Positions 23,064 through 33,900 of a DNA stretch of 64,000 bases are shown here, piece after piece (the stretch's first letter is position 1; each line of letters opens with the position of its first letter). The notes under the pieces were generated by a model, which was not told the DNA's origin, did no database searches, and saw nothing but the letters and a program-made list of their open reading frames with translations. The position numbers and the translations under genes are program-made. Source of the stretch: Zygaena filipendulae (Eukaryota; Arthropoda; Insecta; Lepidoptera; Zygaenidae); contig OU015649.1 in assembly GCA_907165275.2 (NCBI GenBank), positions 7,036,001 through 7,100,000 of the forward strand, in the 5' to 3' direction.

Positions 23064-23478
23064 GGTCCGTATTCCAGAAGGTGACTCAGATCACGTTTCT
23101 CTTGAGATTAGTTTTAAGCTCAAATCATATCTCAAGCGTTCATTTTATTATAGAATAAGTTTTAAGTTCTAATCACTTGTAACTAGTCTTTAGTAGAGAT
23201 TGTGAACTCTGATTGGTTCTAATCACTTGAAACTAGTCTTGAGTAGCGATTTTGAACTCTGATTGGTTGAGTGATCTTGACATGACAGACGTAAACACAG
23301 ATCAAATCTTTGCTTGAGTATAGATTAGTACTCAAGCGTCGTTCTAGAATAAGGAAATAACTCAGCTGATTGTTGATTGATGAATCGCGTTTCAAGTAAG
23401 GTTCTAAAATTAAAGCTTTACTTGAAATTAGTTTTAAAACTAGATTCATGACTTGAGTAACCTTTTGGAATACGGACC
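23064..23478. mobile_element. MITE with GGTCCGTATTCCA terminal inverted repeats and TAA target duplication
   Basis: The left end GGTCCGTATTCCAGAAGG is inverted at the right end (CCTTTTGGAATACGGACC), and both are flanked by TAA (23061-23063, 23479-23481). A 3 bp TWA-type duplication is typical of PIF/Harbinger transposition. A fragment of the right half recurs at 51442-51492. The antisense frame at 23219-23449 is internal to it. Confidence 0.8.
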
Positions 23479-23526
23479 TAAGAGCAATAAACAGAATGTT
23501 CCAGGGTTATTTTTGTGTTTTTTACT

Positions 23527-24202
23527 AACCCCCGACGCAAAAACGACGGGGTGTTATAAGTTTGACGTATCTGTGTGTGTGTATATGTGTGTGTGTGTGT
23601 CTGTCTGTAGCATCGTAGCTGCCGAACTGATGAACCGATTTTGATTTTGTTTTTTTTTGTCTAAAAGGTGAATTAGTTAGGAGTGTTCTTAGCTATGTTT
23701 GATGAAATCGGTCCAAGATGGCCGCCGCCGCAAAATGGCGGATCACATTTTTCTTTCATTACTCCCTCAATATGGGTATCAAATGAAGAACTTGACTAAT
23801 AGAATACTATAATTTATGAAAAATTTCAAATCCATGATGGCCACCACCACAAAATGGCGATTTTTTTTTTCACAACTCCCTCAATATGGGTATCAAATAA
23901 AAGAGTTTCACTAGTAGAATAATGTAGGTACCTACACTGTATCGATTGTTGTAACTACACTGTAAAATTGTTGTCCCTGGAAAAAATTATGAAATAAAGG
24001 ATTAAATAAAAAATTAAAAAACCCCCTACACAAAATGAACCTAAAAAGCCTAAAACAAGTTAAAAAAGATTATGAAAAAATAGCCACAAATAGAACAAAA
24101 AGTTATAAACGTGACATCCTATAAAAAGTAAAAAATAATTCTGAAATTATGACCCTACGTAAGTACGTATGAATTTTTTTGATTAATGTTGTCGCGTCGG
24201 GG
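23527..24202. mobile_element. Inverted-repeat element with ACCCCCGACGC ends
   Basis: Starts AACCCCCGACGCAAAAACGA and ends GTCGCGTCGGGGG, giving short inverted termini. The interior has a GT microsatellite (about 23571-23601), GCTGCCGAACTGATGAACCG, and two copies of the CTCCCTCAATATGGGTATCA / AAAATGGCG unit (about 23735-23780 and 23852-23900). Non-coding. Confidence 0.6.
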
Positions 24203-24233
24203 GACTACTCTTTAGGTACCTGTAAAAACAGTT

Positions 24234-25296
24234 AGTTAACTTCAGGCTATTGTAACTTAGATACATTACAAACCGTCTCACTTAAAAGCAAGAAATTAAC
24301 AAATTTTTACCAAAAAAATTAAAACTGACTTCCAAAAAACACAAAACTAAAAAGCTTAAAATATCAAAATACCGATTTAATCCAACAGACAATAATACAC
24401 GTAATACCTATTATTGGTTTGTGCTACCACTTTTCGATTTGAATTCGGTGCCAAGCCCGCTTACGTCTGCCCACTTGGGTTGTTCAGTTCACGACGAGCT
24501 CATGGCGGGAGTGGACTTAGCTCATCTATCTACTTACTCCATACTTGACTTGTCACCGACTTTATATCGAAAAGTGGTAGCACAAACCAATAATAGTAGG
24601 TATTACGTGTATTATTCTGTTGGATTAAATCGGTATTTTGATATTTTAAGCTTTTTAGTTTTGTGTTTTTTGGAAGTCAGTCAGTCAGTTTTAATTTTTT
24701 TGGTAAAAATTTGTTAATTTCTTGCTTTTAAGTGAGACGGTTTGTAATGTATCTAAGTTACAATAGCCTGAAGTTAACTACTCATCATCTTTTACAAAAT
24801 ATTGCTCTTCTCGATGCAGGGACGTTAATTTTTGAGGAGTTCTCCTGGTACATCACACTCAGTTCCACTTTGCCATATACGTTGTGAGTTGTGACGAGCA
24901 TAAATTGTTTGGGAACCATTTAAAGTTAACGAATCGGAACTCGTGAAATACCTATTATTGAGTAGTTCCGATGATCATCTGTGGTCTTCATCATCAGTTC
25001 CACTTCTTCAAATTTTGCTTTCCGAAAGCAAATGAACGATTTACTATAAAAAATATTCAAATCGGTATAGGTGTGCTTATTATTTTTAAGAGTTCCGTCG
25101 ATTCCTCCAAGATCACAATATCATCAGATCCCGATTTGGTGGCAATGGGACCTAATTGAGAGTAAACCCTTTCAAACAAAAAAAGAATTTTTGAAATTGG
25201 TCCAACCGTCTTCGAGTAATCGGTGAACCTACATAAAAAAAAAACATACATACAATCAAATGCATAACCTCCTGCTTTTTGGAAGTCGGTTAAAAA
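24234..25296. mobile_element. Foldback element copy F1 with arms of more than 200 bp
   Basis: Arms at 24234-24438 and 24566-24779 are near-perfect inverted repeats (GTTAACTTCAGGCTATTGTA outside, GCTACCACTTTTCGAT inside) around a 127 nt centre. A unidirectional tail follows to about 25296 (GATGCAGGGACGTTAATTTT, TCTGTGGTCTTCATCATCAG, CTTTTTGGAAGTCGGTTAAA). Related copies are at 41529-48345 (interrupted) and 57742-58610. No transposase was seen. The transcript would form a long hairpin. Confidence 0.75.
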
Positions 25297-25721
25297 GTTA
25301 AAATCGAAATAGGTAAATGAACGTGTTACATTACGTTCCAGGTCACATTAACTTACCCAAAAAACGGGGACTATTGTGACGCTCACTAGTAGCAACACTT
25401 ATGAAAGTTGTGGAGGTTTTGTGTTCCAAGTTGTCATAAATTAATATTTTATTAAAAATGTGGTTCTATCCTGCTTTTTAATTTTCGAAGATTGGTTTTT
25501 ACACCCTCTCACTACAAAATTCGGCATTTTTTCTTAAAAAAATAGAAATTATTACAGCGTGACACTCCGCGCGTCGGAATAGCTTGACTGACAAGGTAAG
25601 GCGTAGTTTCGTTATATGTGTGTGCGTGTAACTGTGCATGTACACGCCGAGGCGTAGTTTTACGGCTTCACTTCTTTGTTCACAGCGCTCCGTCTTGAGT
25701 TTTTATTTCGTCTGAGACTAT
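25297..25721. other. Intergenic, nothing recognised
   Basis: No coding frame and no clear repeat match to other parts of the window. Confidence 0.35.
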
Positions 25722-25905
25722 GACTTTATTTTTTTATTTTTTTTACCACTTCCGCAGCCTGTCACACCCGTACCCACCGCGGATGCGCTAGCTGACGGTC
25801 GGTTTATTCATTAGTCATATGAGATCAACTATCGATGTTAATATTAGCCGGCATACTATCACTTGTTTTTTTGCAACGCTACCTACCGGACCACTATTAC
25901 TAGCT
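25722..25905 (-). repeat. Inverted partner of 22620-22800
   Basis: Its reverse complement follows 22620-22800 closely, including the CGCGGTGGGTACGGGTGTGA block and TAATATTAACATCGATAGTTG. Differences are scattered, so the copies are not freshly duplicated. Confidence 0.7.
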
Positions 25906-26985
25906 TACATGCCAAATTTCAGCTTTCTAGGACATTAGGAAATACCCTAAGAATTTTGATGATCCTCAGTGACGAAATCAGGGAATTTTAGATATCAATA
26001 AAAATCAATAAAATCTAAAGTATAAGAGCTATGCAATTAAAACTTTTTATGTTTGATAAGTCCGCTATTGACAACATATCCCGAGAATTTCGTTTATCTC
26101 TGGTATAATCTAAACCCAAGTTATAAGGGTTCAAAAAACGACGAAGCGCTTCTTGAAAAGATAAGTAGGTAGTGCTCCCGCTTCGCTTGGCTCGTCTTGG
26201 TGGGGATGTTCATGCAGTGACCCGTGGGGGAAGCGGCTATTCGGTATGTTATAATATGTAAGTAGTTACGAGTTATTTAGCTCTTGGATATATATACGTA
26301 CATACCTAAACCTCCGAAACTCACGCGGATGAAATCGCGGGCACAACTGTACAGCTGTAGGTAGGTACAATAATAAAACTTTATGTAATGTTTCACACTT
26401 AATTTATTTAGTCAAATTCTCTAGTTTAATATTCTATTACAATAATATACGATGGATCATTCATTATATTTGTAACTAATGTCTTTTGTAGATTATTATA
26501 AATAATATTATAGATTATAAATACCTATACGAAAATGAGGAGCGTCGGAATGACGGTATTCCCTATATATATAATACATGGGTACCTACAGTTTCACTAC
26601 TGATAAGTCGCGTTTTCGTGTCGCAATTCTGACGCTGACTTACAAAAGCATTTCAAGCAGCACATAATTATAAATCCTTGCCTTTTTTGCCATTTTCCGG
26701 TATTACCTGGGCCCACATATTTGGAAAATATTGCAGGGTTGGCACAAAGGGTTGGTAAAAAGTTTTCTAGTTTTTTCAAGACACATCTAGAAGAGTTTTA
26801 AAAAAAAATTACCATCATAAAAATATGCTGTCCACTGACTGACTGACTGACAGTGAATTTTTCACCCAAAAATCGGTAGGTATTGATTGTCCCGTTTTAA
26901 ATTATATTTTGATGAGAAAACTTATTATGATTGTTTGAAAAAGAAAATAGGTAGTATGTAAAATTTAATGTATTTATTTTTATTT
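25906..26985. other. Intergenic, nothing recognised
   Basis: AT-rich sequence with fragments of dispersed repeats (a CTCACGCGGATGAAATCGCG tail at about 26321-26342). No gene was supported. Confidence 0.3.
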
Positions 26986-27185
26986 ATTAATTTATTAATG
27001 GGTAGTTTCTTCCGCGTTAATTTCAGAGTTCTCGTGAGGATTCCGAGATAAAAAGTAGCCTATGTCCTTCTTTGTATCTCTGACAACGTGTATGCAAAAT
27101 TTCGTAGTGATCGGTTGAGCCGTTAGCCGGAAAAGCGTAACAAACAAACAATTAACTCACTTTCGCATTTATAATATTAGTAAGG
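26986..27185 (+). repeat. Dispersed short repeat, family B
   Basis: Contains GTAGTTTCTTCCGCGTTAAT, AAGTAGCCTATGTCCTTC, GTATGCAAAATTTCGTAGTGA, and ends AACTCACTTTCGCATTTATAATATTAGTAAGGAT. Confidence 0.7.
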
Positions 27186-27365
27186 ATTTTGTATGTTATT
27201 ATAGTATAAAGGTTTTTTTAATGAAAAAAGTCATTAACACTATGTGTTGTGGAAGGAATAAATTATAATAAATAATTTTGATTATTATTGTCCTCTGTAA
27301 ATAAGGGTGGTGGAAATTCCACCAAGTAACGCGAATCAGAGGTCATATTATGTATCTGCCGCACG

Positions 27366-27606
27366 GCTGCTAGCTATCCCGCGCGGTTTTCACCCGTGAT
27401 AATTTCGAAGTTCCCGCGGAATGGTTCCATACAAACTTTGCAACCCCTTTTCATTCCCTTATTATTAGGAGACGAATTTTCGAAAATCCTTTCTTATCGG
27501 ATGCCTAGTCATACAAAGAACACATACCTACCCTCCAACTTTCAGGTCTCTACGATCAGCGGTTTAGGCTGTGCATTGATCCATCAAGTCATTTAGGACA
27601 AAGCAT
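27366..27606 (+). repeat. Dispersed short repeat related to 7234-7440
   Basis: Shares GCTATCCCGCGCGGTTTTCA, GTTCCCGCGGAATGGTTCCAT, TCCTTTCTTATCGGATGC and TACGATCAGCGGTTTAGGCT with 7234-7440. Confidence 0.65.
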
Positions 27607-27648
27607 TATATATGTATGTTTATGTTGTATAGGTATATCTAGACGACT

Positions 27649-27917
27649 AACGGCCGCACTCAGTCGTTTTAATTTTGTGGAATGTGTTCCCTATGATTTT
27701 TGGTGTTTTTCTAATGTTTATTTGTAGACTTCCTAAACAAAATAATACTAATAATGATGCCGCACTCCGTGACTTTCATTAAATTAATTTTAATTGACAT
27801 TTAATTAAGTTAATTTAAACGGTAATTTAATGAAAGTCACTGAGTGCGGCAGTTTTCTTATTAAAATCTTTACTTAAAATTAAGCAATCATTAAAACAAC
27901 TCTGAGCGCGGCCGTAA
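27649..27917. mobile_element. Foldback MITE with CGGCCGCACTCAG ends
   Basis: The ends ACGGCCGCACTCAG and CTCTGAGCGCGGCCGT are inverted, and a second inverted pair (GCCGCACTCCGTGACTTTCATTAAATTAAT / TTAATGAAAGTCACTGAGTGCGGC) lies within. The element at 53405-53635 has the same architecture (CTGCCGCAATCAGAGACG inside) and is a relative. Confidence 0.65.
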
Positions 27918-28399
27918 AACTCTGGCGAAAAAAACCCTGATCAGTAAAAAAGGCAACATCGCCCACTTTCGTCGATCGCATTATTCACCAATGCATATTG
28001 TCACAGATATTGTGAAGACTTCTTGCTCATTACCATAAATTACCATTCGCTTTCATTCTGGGTGCGTTATGTTTTGCTCCGACTCGCGACTAAGTTATTT
28101 ATCAGGATAACACATACATAATTAAAGAGCTAGTACTATAACAAAAGAGTAGAATCCGCAATTCTGTACATTGAATATTTTTACCCAAAGTTAAGAGGGG
28201 GCGATAAAAGAAGAGGAACCAACATCAATCTCACTATGGGAACCAACCACAAAAAAAAGTTTTTAAAAATCTTTTCCGTCTGGTCGTGATAATCTCCGAA
28301 TCTACTGAAAGGATTGCCATGATCACAGTTAGATTAATTAAGCTTAGCCTAGAGCAACATAATAGACTTTAAATCGGATGTCAAGAAAAAGTTGTTAGT

Positions 28400-28690
28400 T
28401 TTATAAAAACGTTTCACGCGGGTGAAACCGCGGGGCACATCTAGTTAGTAGGTAATGAGCAAAAAATCATGGCACACGCCTGTATCAGTAGTTCATGTTA
28501 GAAATGTTTCGACGACAACATTGAAATCCAGCTAATATGCTATTTAAACTCATACCTGTTATAAAGGGGAAAGATTTGATTTTTTGTTTTTTTGCATCAA
28601 ATTTTGCGTAGGTAATATAGGGTACTTTTATTCTGGAATTTCCGCGGGATCTCGGAAATTAACGCGAGTGAAACCGCGGGGAACAACTAG
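28400..28690 (-). repeat. Two partial family B repeats, minus orientation
   Basis: ACGCGGGTGAAACCGCGGGGCACATCTAGTTA (28414-28445) and ACGCGAGTGAAACCGCGGGGAACAACTAGTTA (28662-28693) are inverted family B heads. The second copy extends back to about 28600. Confidence 0.65.
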
Positions 28691-28793
28691 TTACTACTAC
28701 ATTAAGTAGGAAAATGACTATTAAACCAACGCTGCATAAATCTTTTGGTTTATCGCGTTTGAGGCGACGCTGTTCGGGACTCGCACTATAACC

Positions 28794-29128
28794 AATTGGG
28801 TATTCTCCAAGGTATGAAAATCAAAATTCTATTTAGTCCGTCAGTTAGAAAATAAAAAAATAATAGACACGTATTTTTTGCTTTTTCAATTTAATGAAAA
28901 TGAACATAGATAAAGCGCATTAAAGTTTAGGGTGGGGGGCTCGTGACGTCAATATTCATTATAAGCGCCATACAAACCGTTGTGAGATGTGACGTCACGC
29001 GAAATTTCAACTCAATGTATCTCTGTTATTTTTTGATTACGTAAAAAAAGAAAAAAATACGTGTCCAATATTTTTTACTAATCTACACGACGGACTAAAA
29101 AAAATTTTTTTGTCAAGTAGCCAATTTT
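28794..29128. mobile_element. MITE with AGTCCGTC arms (most complete copy)
   Basis: Starts ATTGGGTATTCTCCAAGGTA and ends CAAGTAGCCAATT, with subterminal inverted arms TTTAGTCCGTC / GACGGACTAAA. A second inner pair ACGTATTTTTTGCTTTTTC / AAAAAAGAAAAAAATACGT and TGACGTCA/TGACGTCAC palindromes lie within. Copies: 5290-5465, 11917-12010, and about 18905-19235. Confidence 0.7.
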
Positions 29129-29999
29129 ACAATAATATATACATAACCTAGGTACACTAATATCTGACCTATTAAAACAATTCCTAAAAAAATAACAACA
29201 AGCATTATATTTGGTATGAAGTTGGAAAAGTTACTCAAACACTACTTTGTTCAATTTAAAGATACAATAGGACCAAAAAGTGTAAAAATGAGAGAACGCG
29301 ACCAAATTATAACTCTATAAGTAGGTGCAATCAGTTAGGACATGGAAGCTGACAGAATGTTTTCTTTAAGGTAATGTTAATTTAAAATACCTTCAAATTA
29401 AACAAAGCCGAAATTGAGATAAGTGGGTATAAATACTATCATTATCACCTAAATTAAAAGAATTTACAAATGAGAACAGATTTTTTTATGGTTATCACAA
29501 TAGTAAACATAGAAAGGCAATCAACCGGTGAAACCGGTGCTTTGGTATTAAAAAATCGAGAAACACTCAGAAACCTGGGTGTTCACTTGATGGTGTTTAA
29601 TCCAAGGATTTATCCCAGTTATAACCTCTCGTATATCCTATTTATAATAGTGATACAACGGGAACAAAAATCCTAAACAGCAGCTTGTGTTTGTTCACTA
29701 ACTTATTCACATCAGTCATCACTGAAAACAACTGGGAATGACTTGGGCTATTCGAGGCGGGGACAACGGGAATTTATAAAAAATTCTGGCAAGCTATGAT
29801 GGGTCTACAAGATGAAGCTACTATAGAACCATTGTTCTGTTCTTGTTCTGTTCGATTTATTAATTTAATGGGAATGACTTTTAAAAATTATGTAAGAGTT
29901 CCTGTACCTACTACAACGAATTTACTTGCTACACTTGCATTATGTACACACATCATACCTTAGCTGGCATTCCACAACACTAAATAAAAATTACTTAGA
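29129..29999. other. Intergenic, nothing recognised
   Basis: No supported gene. The short frame at 29470-29676 lacks any recognisable feature. Confidence 0.35.
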
Positions 30000-30370
30000 G
30001 GGGCCGTTCAAGTATTACGTTAAAGTATTTAAAGTATTTTAAAGTAATCAGATTTTTTGCAATTATTGACCCACTCCTCCCCCTTGTCAGCAAAAGTAAG
30101 CAAAGCTCTTAGCCCTCCTCCCCATGCGTACGTAAATATTGGTACGCAGCAGTTATAAGTCTAGAAATAAGGTCATTATTTATAAGAATCCCCGTAAATG
30201 CATTTTGTTTTCGAGCATAGACAATGTGTGGATTGCCATATTTTAAAAAAATGTAAATAATTACACCTGACGTAATCACCATCTAGATCCCCCTATGTCA
30301 TTAAAAATAAGCAAAGCAGACCCCTCCGCCCCCCTATAGTATAGTGCTTACGTAATACTTGAACGACCCC
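30000..30370. mobile_element. MITE with GGGGCCGTTCAAGTATTACGT inverted ends
   Basis: Left end GGGGCCGTTCAAGTATTACG is inverted at the right end (CGTAATACTTGAACGACCCC), flanked by AGA (29997-29999, 30371-30373). Its relative in GM130 intron 2 (18724-19575) is split by two other elements. Non-coding. Confidence 0.8.
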
Positions 30371-30957
30371 AGAGGCACAGCATACAGACATTTTAGTTTA
30401 AAATTTTTACTATAATATAAGGGCTTTTAAAGTTTGAAGCAAATGACTAATCACCAATCACAGAACGTTATCGGTCTGAGGTCCTAATTCAATATTAATT
30501 AACATTTTTTTGGTTTTCTCGCAATTTAATCTATCAAGTAAATCTACCCAACTCTCTGCTGGGTAGACCTAGCCCATTGCCGAGCCATTATTTCACTTTT
30601 AAAATATCTTAAATTTTACTTTTTGATGCTCTGTCTTATAAAAATATGGTATAGTGATGACTTAATAATAATCGAGTTGAATCAATAAAGATTCTTGTAA
30701 TACTGCATCAACTCTGCGTTCTTCGCAGGTTGTCTGTGTAAATTGTTGTATTTACTCGTAGTATAATATTGACAATACGGTAACTTATGTAGCCGCTTTG
30801 TGCGAAAGGAATTTGGAATATTGGTCTAGACTCTAGACTATAATGAGGGTTTTTAGAAACGGCAAAAACTATTTGAATCGCCACAATATTTACAATCAAT
30901 TTAATTCACACTCAATTCTTAAATCGTTCCTATAAACGCTTCACACTAACCTTTTGC
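30371..30957. other. Probable phosphatidylserine synthase 3' UTR and intergenic DNA
   Basis: This lies immediately 3' (leftward) of the phosphatidylserine synthase stop. No clear polyadenylation signal could be fixed. The antisense frame at 30708-30899 is not a gene. Confidence 0.35.
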
Positions 30958-33900
30958 CTATTCGCTTTTTTTAGGACTTGCAGCAGTTTCATTTGGCTGA
31001 AAAAGTTTATGTAATCAAGTATAAAGGCATAGTTTTCTACATATACCTACTGTACTATAGAGCATATGTATTATAGAGCGGCATACCTAGTACCTACACT
31101 ACCGACCATGCTACAAATTATAAAACTACTAGCTGTGCCCATGGTTTCACCTGCGTGAGTTTTGGAATTTCCGCAGGAACTCAATTTTTTTTTAATACAA
31201 ATCGATGATTTTTGCGCAACTTTAACCGTTTACGCAGCCTTCCTTTATATATGGACTATCCAACACGAAAATATTTTCTCAATTCGAACCAGTAGTTCCT
31301 GAGATCAGCGTGTTCAACCAATCAAACAAACTCTTCAGCTTTATAATATTACCATAGATACTAGTAACTTGTCATTTTGGCAGCTAAAGGACAAATGACA
31401 GCTAAAGGACTATGACTAAAAATGTATGGAGATTCGTCCGAATGTTCACCACTAACGAGACCTATGTTCACTTAAAATCCACTAAATACTGAGTCATTAT
31501 ACCCAGACTGCAATCAAAAATATGCTGTCAGTAAAAACTTGGCTAAGATCAAAGTGTAGTGGTGTACTTGCTATAGGAATATACTTTGAAAAAAAAAATC
31601 CAGACAGTATAAATATTTTTTTTTCTAAGAGCTGAAGGGATAAAACTAGTCTCATCTCCAACTTGCGCGGGGTTTTCGATGAATCTTGCGCACAATAGGG
31701 TACTCGCATGAAATTTATAAGAAATGTGTCAATATTTTAAAAATAGAGCCTTAGAAAAGCGTTATCGTGAAAGATTTACTAAAAAAATTTCAATAGTTTC
31801 CAAAATATTCAACTTTTAATTTTGTGAAACGGAACTTTGCAACGAAACACCAATCACAGCCAAGCTTGACAAATGGCGTCACTTTTACTTTTTTAGGAAA
31901 CATTTACCTCTTTCAGAGAAGGCAAAAGAAACTAAGTGCATACAGTCAACGCATATTTTCCATTTTCTGAACTTTTTACTTTAAATTGCATCGGTAAGAT
32001 GCATTTCGATTCTTTACTGGAACTTTTGGAAGTAAATCTACACAGTTCAACCTTAATTTCGCTTTTTAGATTATTAGGATATTGAAGTTATCTGTCTGTC
32101 AGTGTCACATGACCCTGTCAATACTACAGTGACATTTCTATCACAGATCAATAAGGCGTAATTTTGAACTAGTGACGTCATTCCGCGTTTCGGCGATAAG
32201 GTCTAAAATAAGAACTTTGAAACGCTCTATTTAATTAATTTATGCATATATTTTTTTCTTTTTCTTGCTTTGTTTAACTAGGCCATATATCTTTAAAATA
32301 GACTGAAAAAAAATTCATGCAAGTACCCTATTAAAATGAATTTAAATAAATAAGTAAAAAAAGTATTACCATTAGGTATGTTCTATCTTTAGTATAGTCA
32401 CTAGGTACTATATTTTTCATACGGTCATAATTTTTTACTGACAGCATATTGTTTTGTCTCGTACTGAAGGTTACTCTCTATCTCTATGTGTAGGCAGTGG
32501 ACTATAGTTAACATAGGTCTCGTTAGTGGTGGACATTTGGACCATTTTCAGTCAGTGTCCTTTAACTACATACTCGTATTATGTTGCCCGTGGTTTTACC
32601 CGCAGTAATTTTGGAGTATCCGCGGGAATGCTGGGTTACAATATAGCCTAGATGTTAGGGATAATGTAGCATTCTAATGATGAAAGAATTTTTAGAATCG
32701 GGCCAGTAGTTTTGAGTTAAATCGTAACAAACAAACAAAAAATTAAATCTTTCCTCTTTATAATATTAGTGATATTAGTAAAGATAATACTATTATCAGA
32801 TACATAACAAAATTGAACTAGGGGTGCGTCTCTATGTACATTAAAAATCTCCAACTACCTTTCACTGCGGTTTCGCGCTCGTGTTTCTTCCGGATCTCTT
32901 TTATGTATCCAGATAAAAGTGATTTACTGCCTTAATACATACCTCAAAATATCGATGGTAGACCACGACACCATAAACACAGCCCACCGAAACGAATATT
33001 TGAATGACCAGCCATACAATAACATTACAAACTTGTGCTTGGCCAAAAAGTTCTTTGCCATTTTTGATACAAAGCATCGATTCAGTAACCATTATAGCAC
33101 CGTACACCCAGCATTGTGTACCGACCCTTTTGCAATTAGGATCTGTTACATAAATATAATATTGTCTGGAAAATAAAATAACACATCGCTATACACAACA
33201 CATTAAATTAAGAAATAGGAATTGTTAGAGCATGCAGTGTCCGAGAAGAGTCATAGAAGAAATCTCATAATTATCTTCATATATAAAAATGAATTGCTGT
33301 TCGTTTGTGGAAGTTCAGGGAAGGTTTAAGTATGTACATTAGGCTACTTTGGAGTTCCTGCAGGAATCCCGAAACTCACGCGGGTGAAACCGCAGGGCGC
33401 AGCCAGTTATTACATAATTATGTATACGGGTAATAAGGAACACGTTACGCCCATGTCATCAACATGTTGACCCGGGCGGTCAGCGGATAAGCAGACGCGG
33501 CCGTCAACATATGTCTGTTCGCTACACCTGGGCCATGGCTCTTCTTGAACACGGCAGTCTAGCCATCCCTTAATAATCTTACCTGACGGATGGTGCAACA
33601 ATGACGCCAATCAGACAGAGTCTAGAAATGACGAGAGGATGAGATGGTGGCATTTCAAATATATGTTTCAAGAAGAAAGTGTTCAATTCAGATATCTGCC
33701 AAAATACTACAAGTTGGCTCAGTGCGAAAAACCTCATGTAAGTGCATGTAGGGTCTAACCATCGTACAGGAGTCCACTGCACAGGTGTAAACTGCAGTAT
33801 AGCTCTTTTTATCTTTCCTGAAGTAGAAGAGATGTCCCTTAAAAAGCAAAAATACACATATAGTCATTTATATTTTCAATATTAATTATGTTTATAAAAT

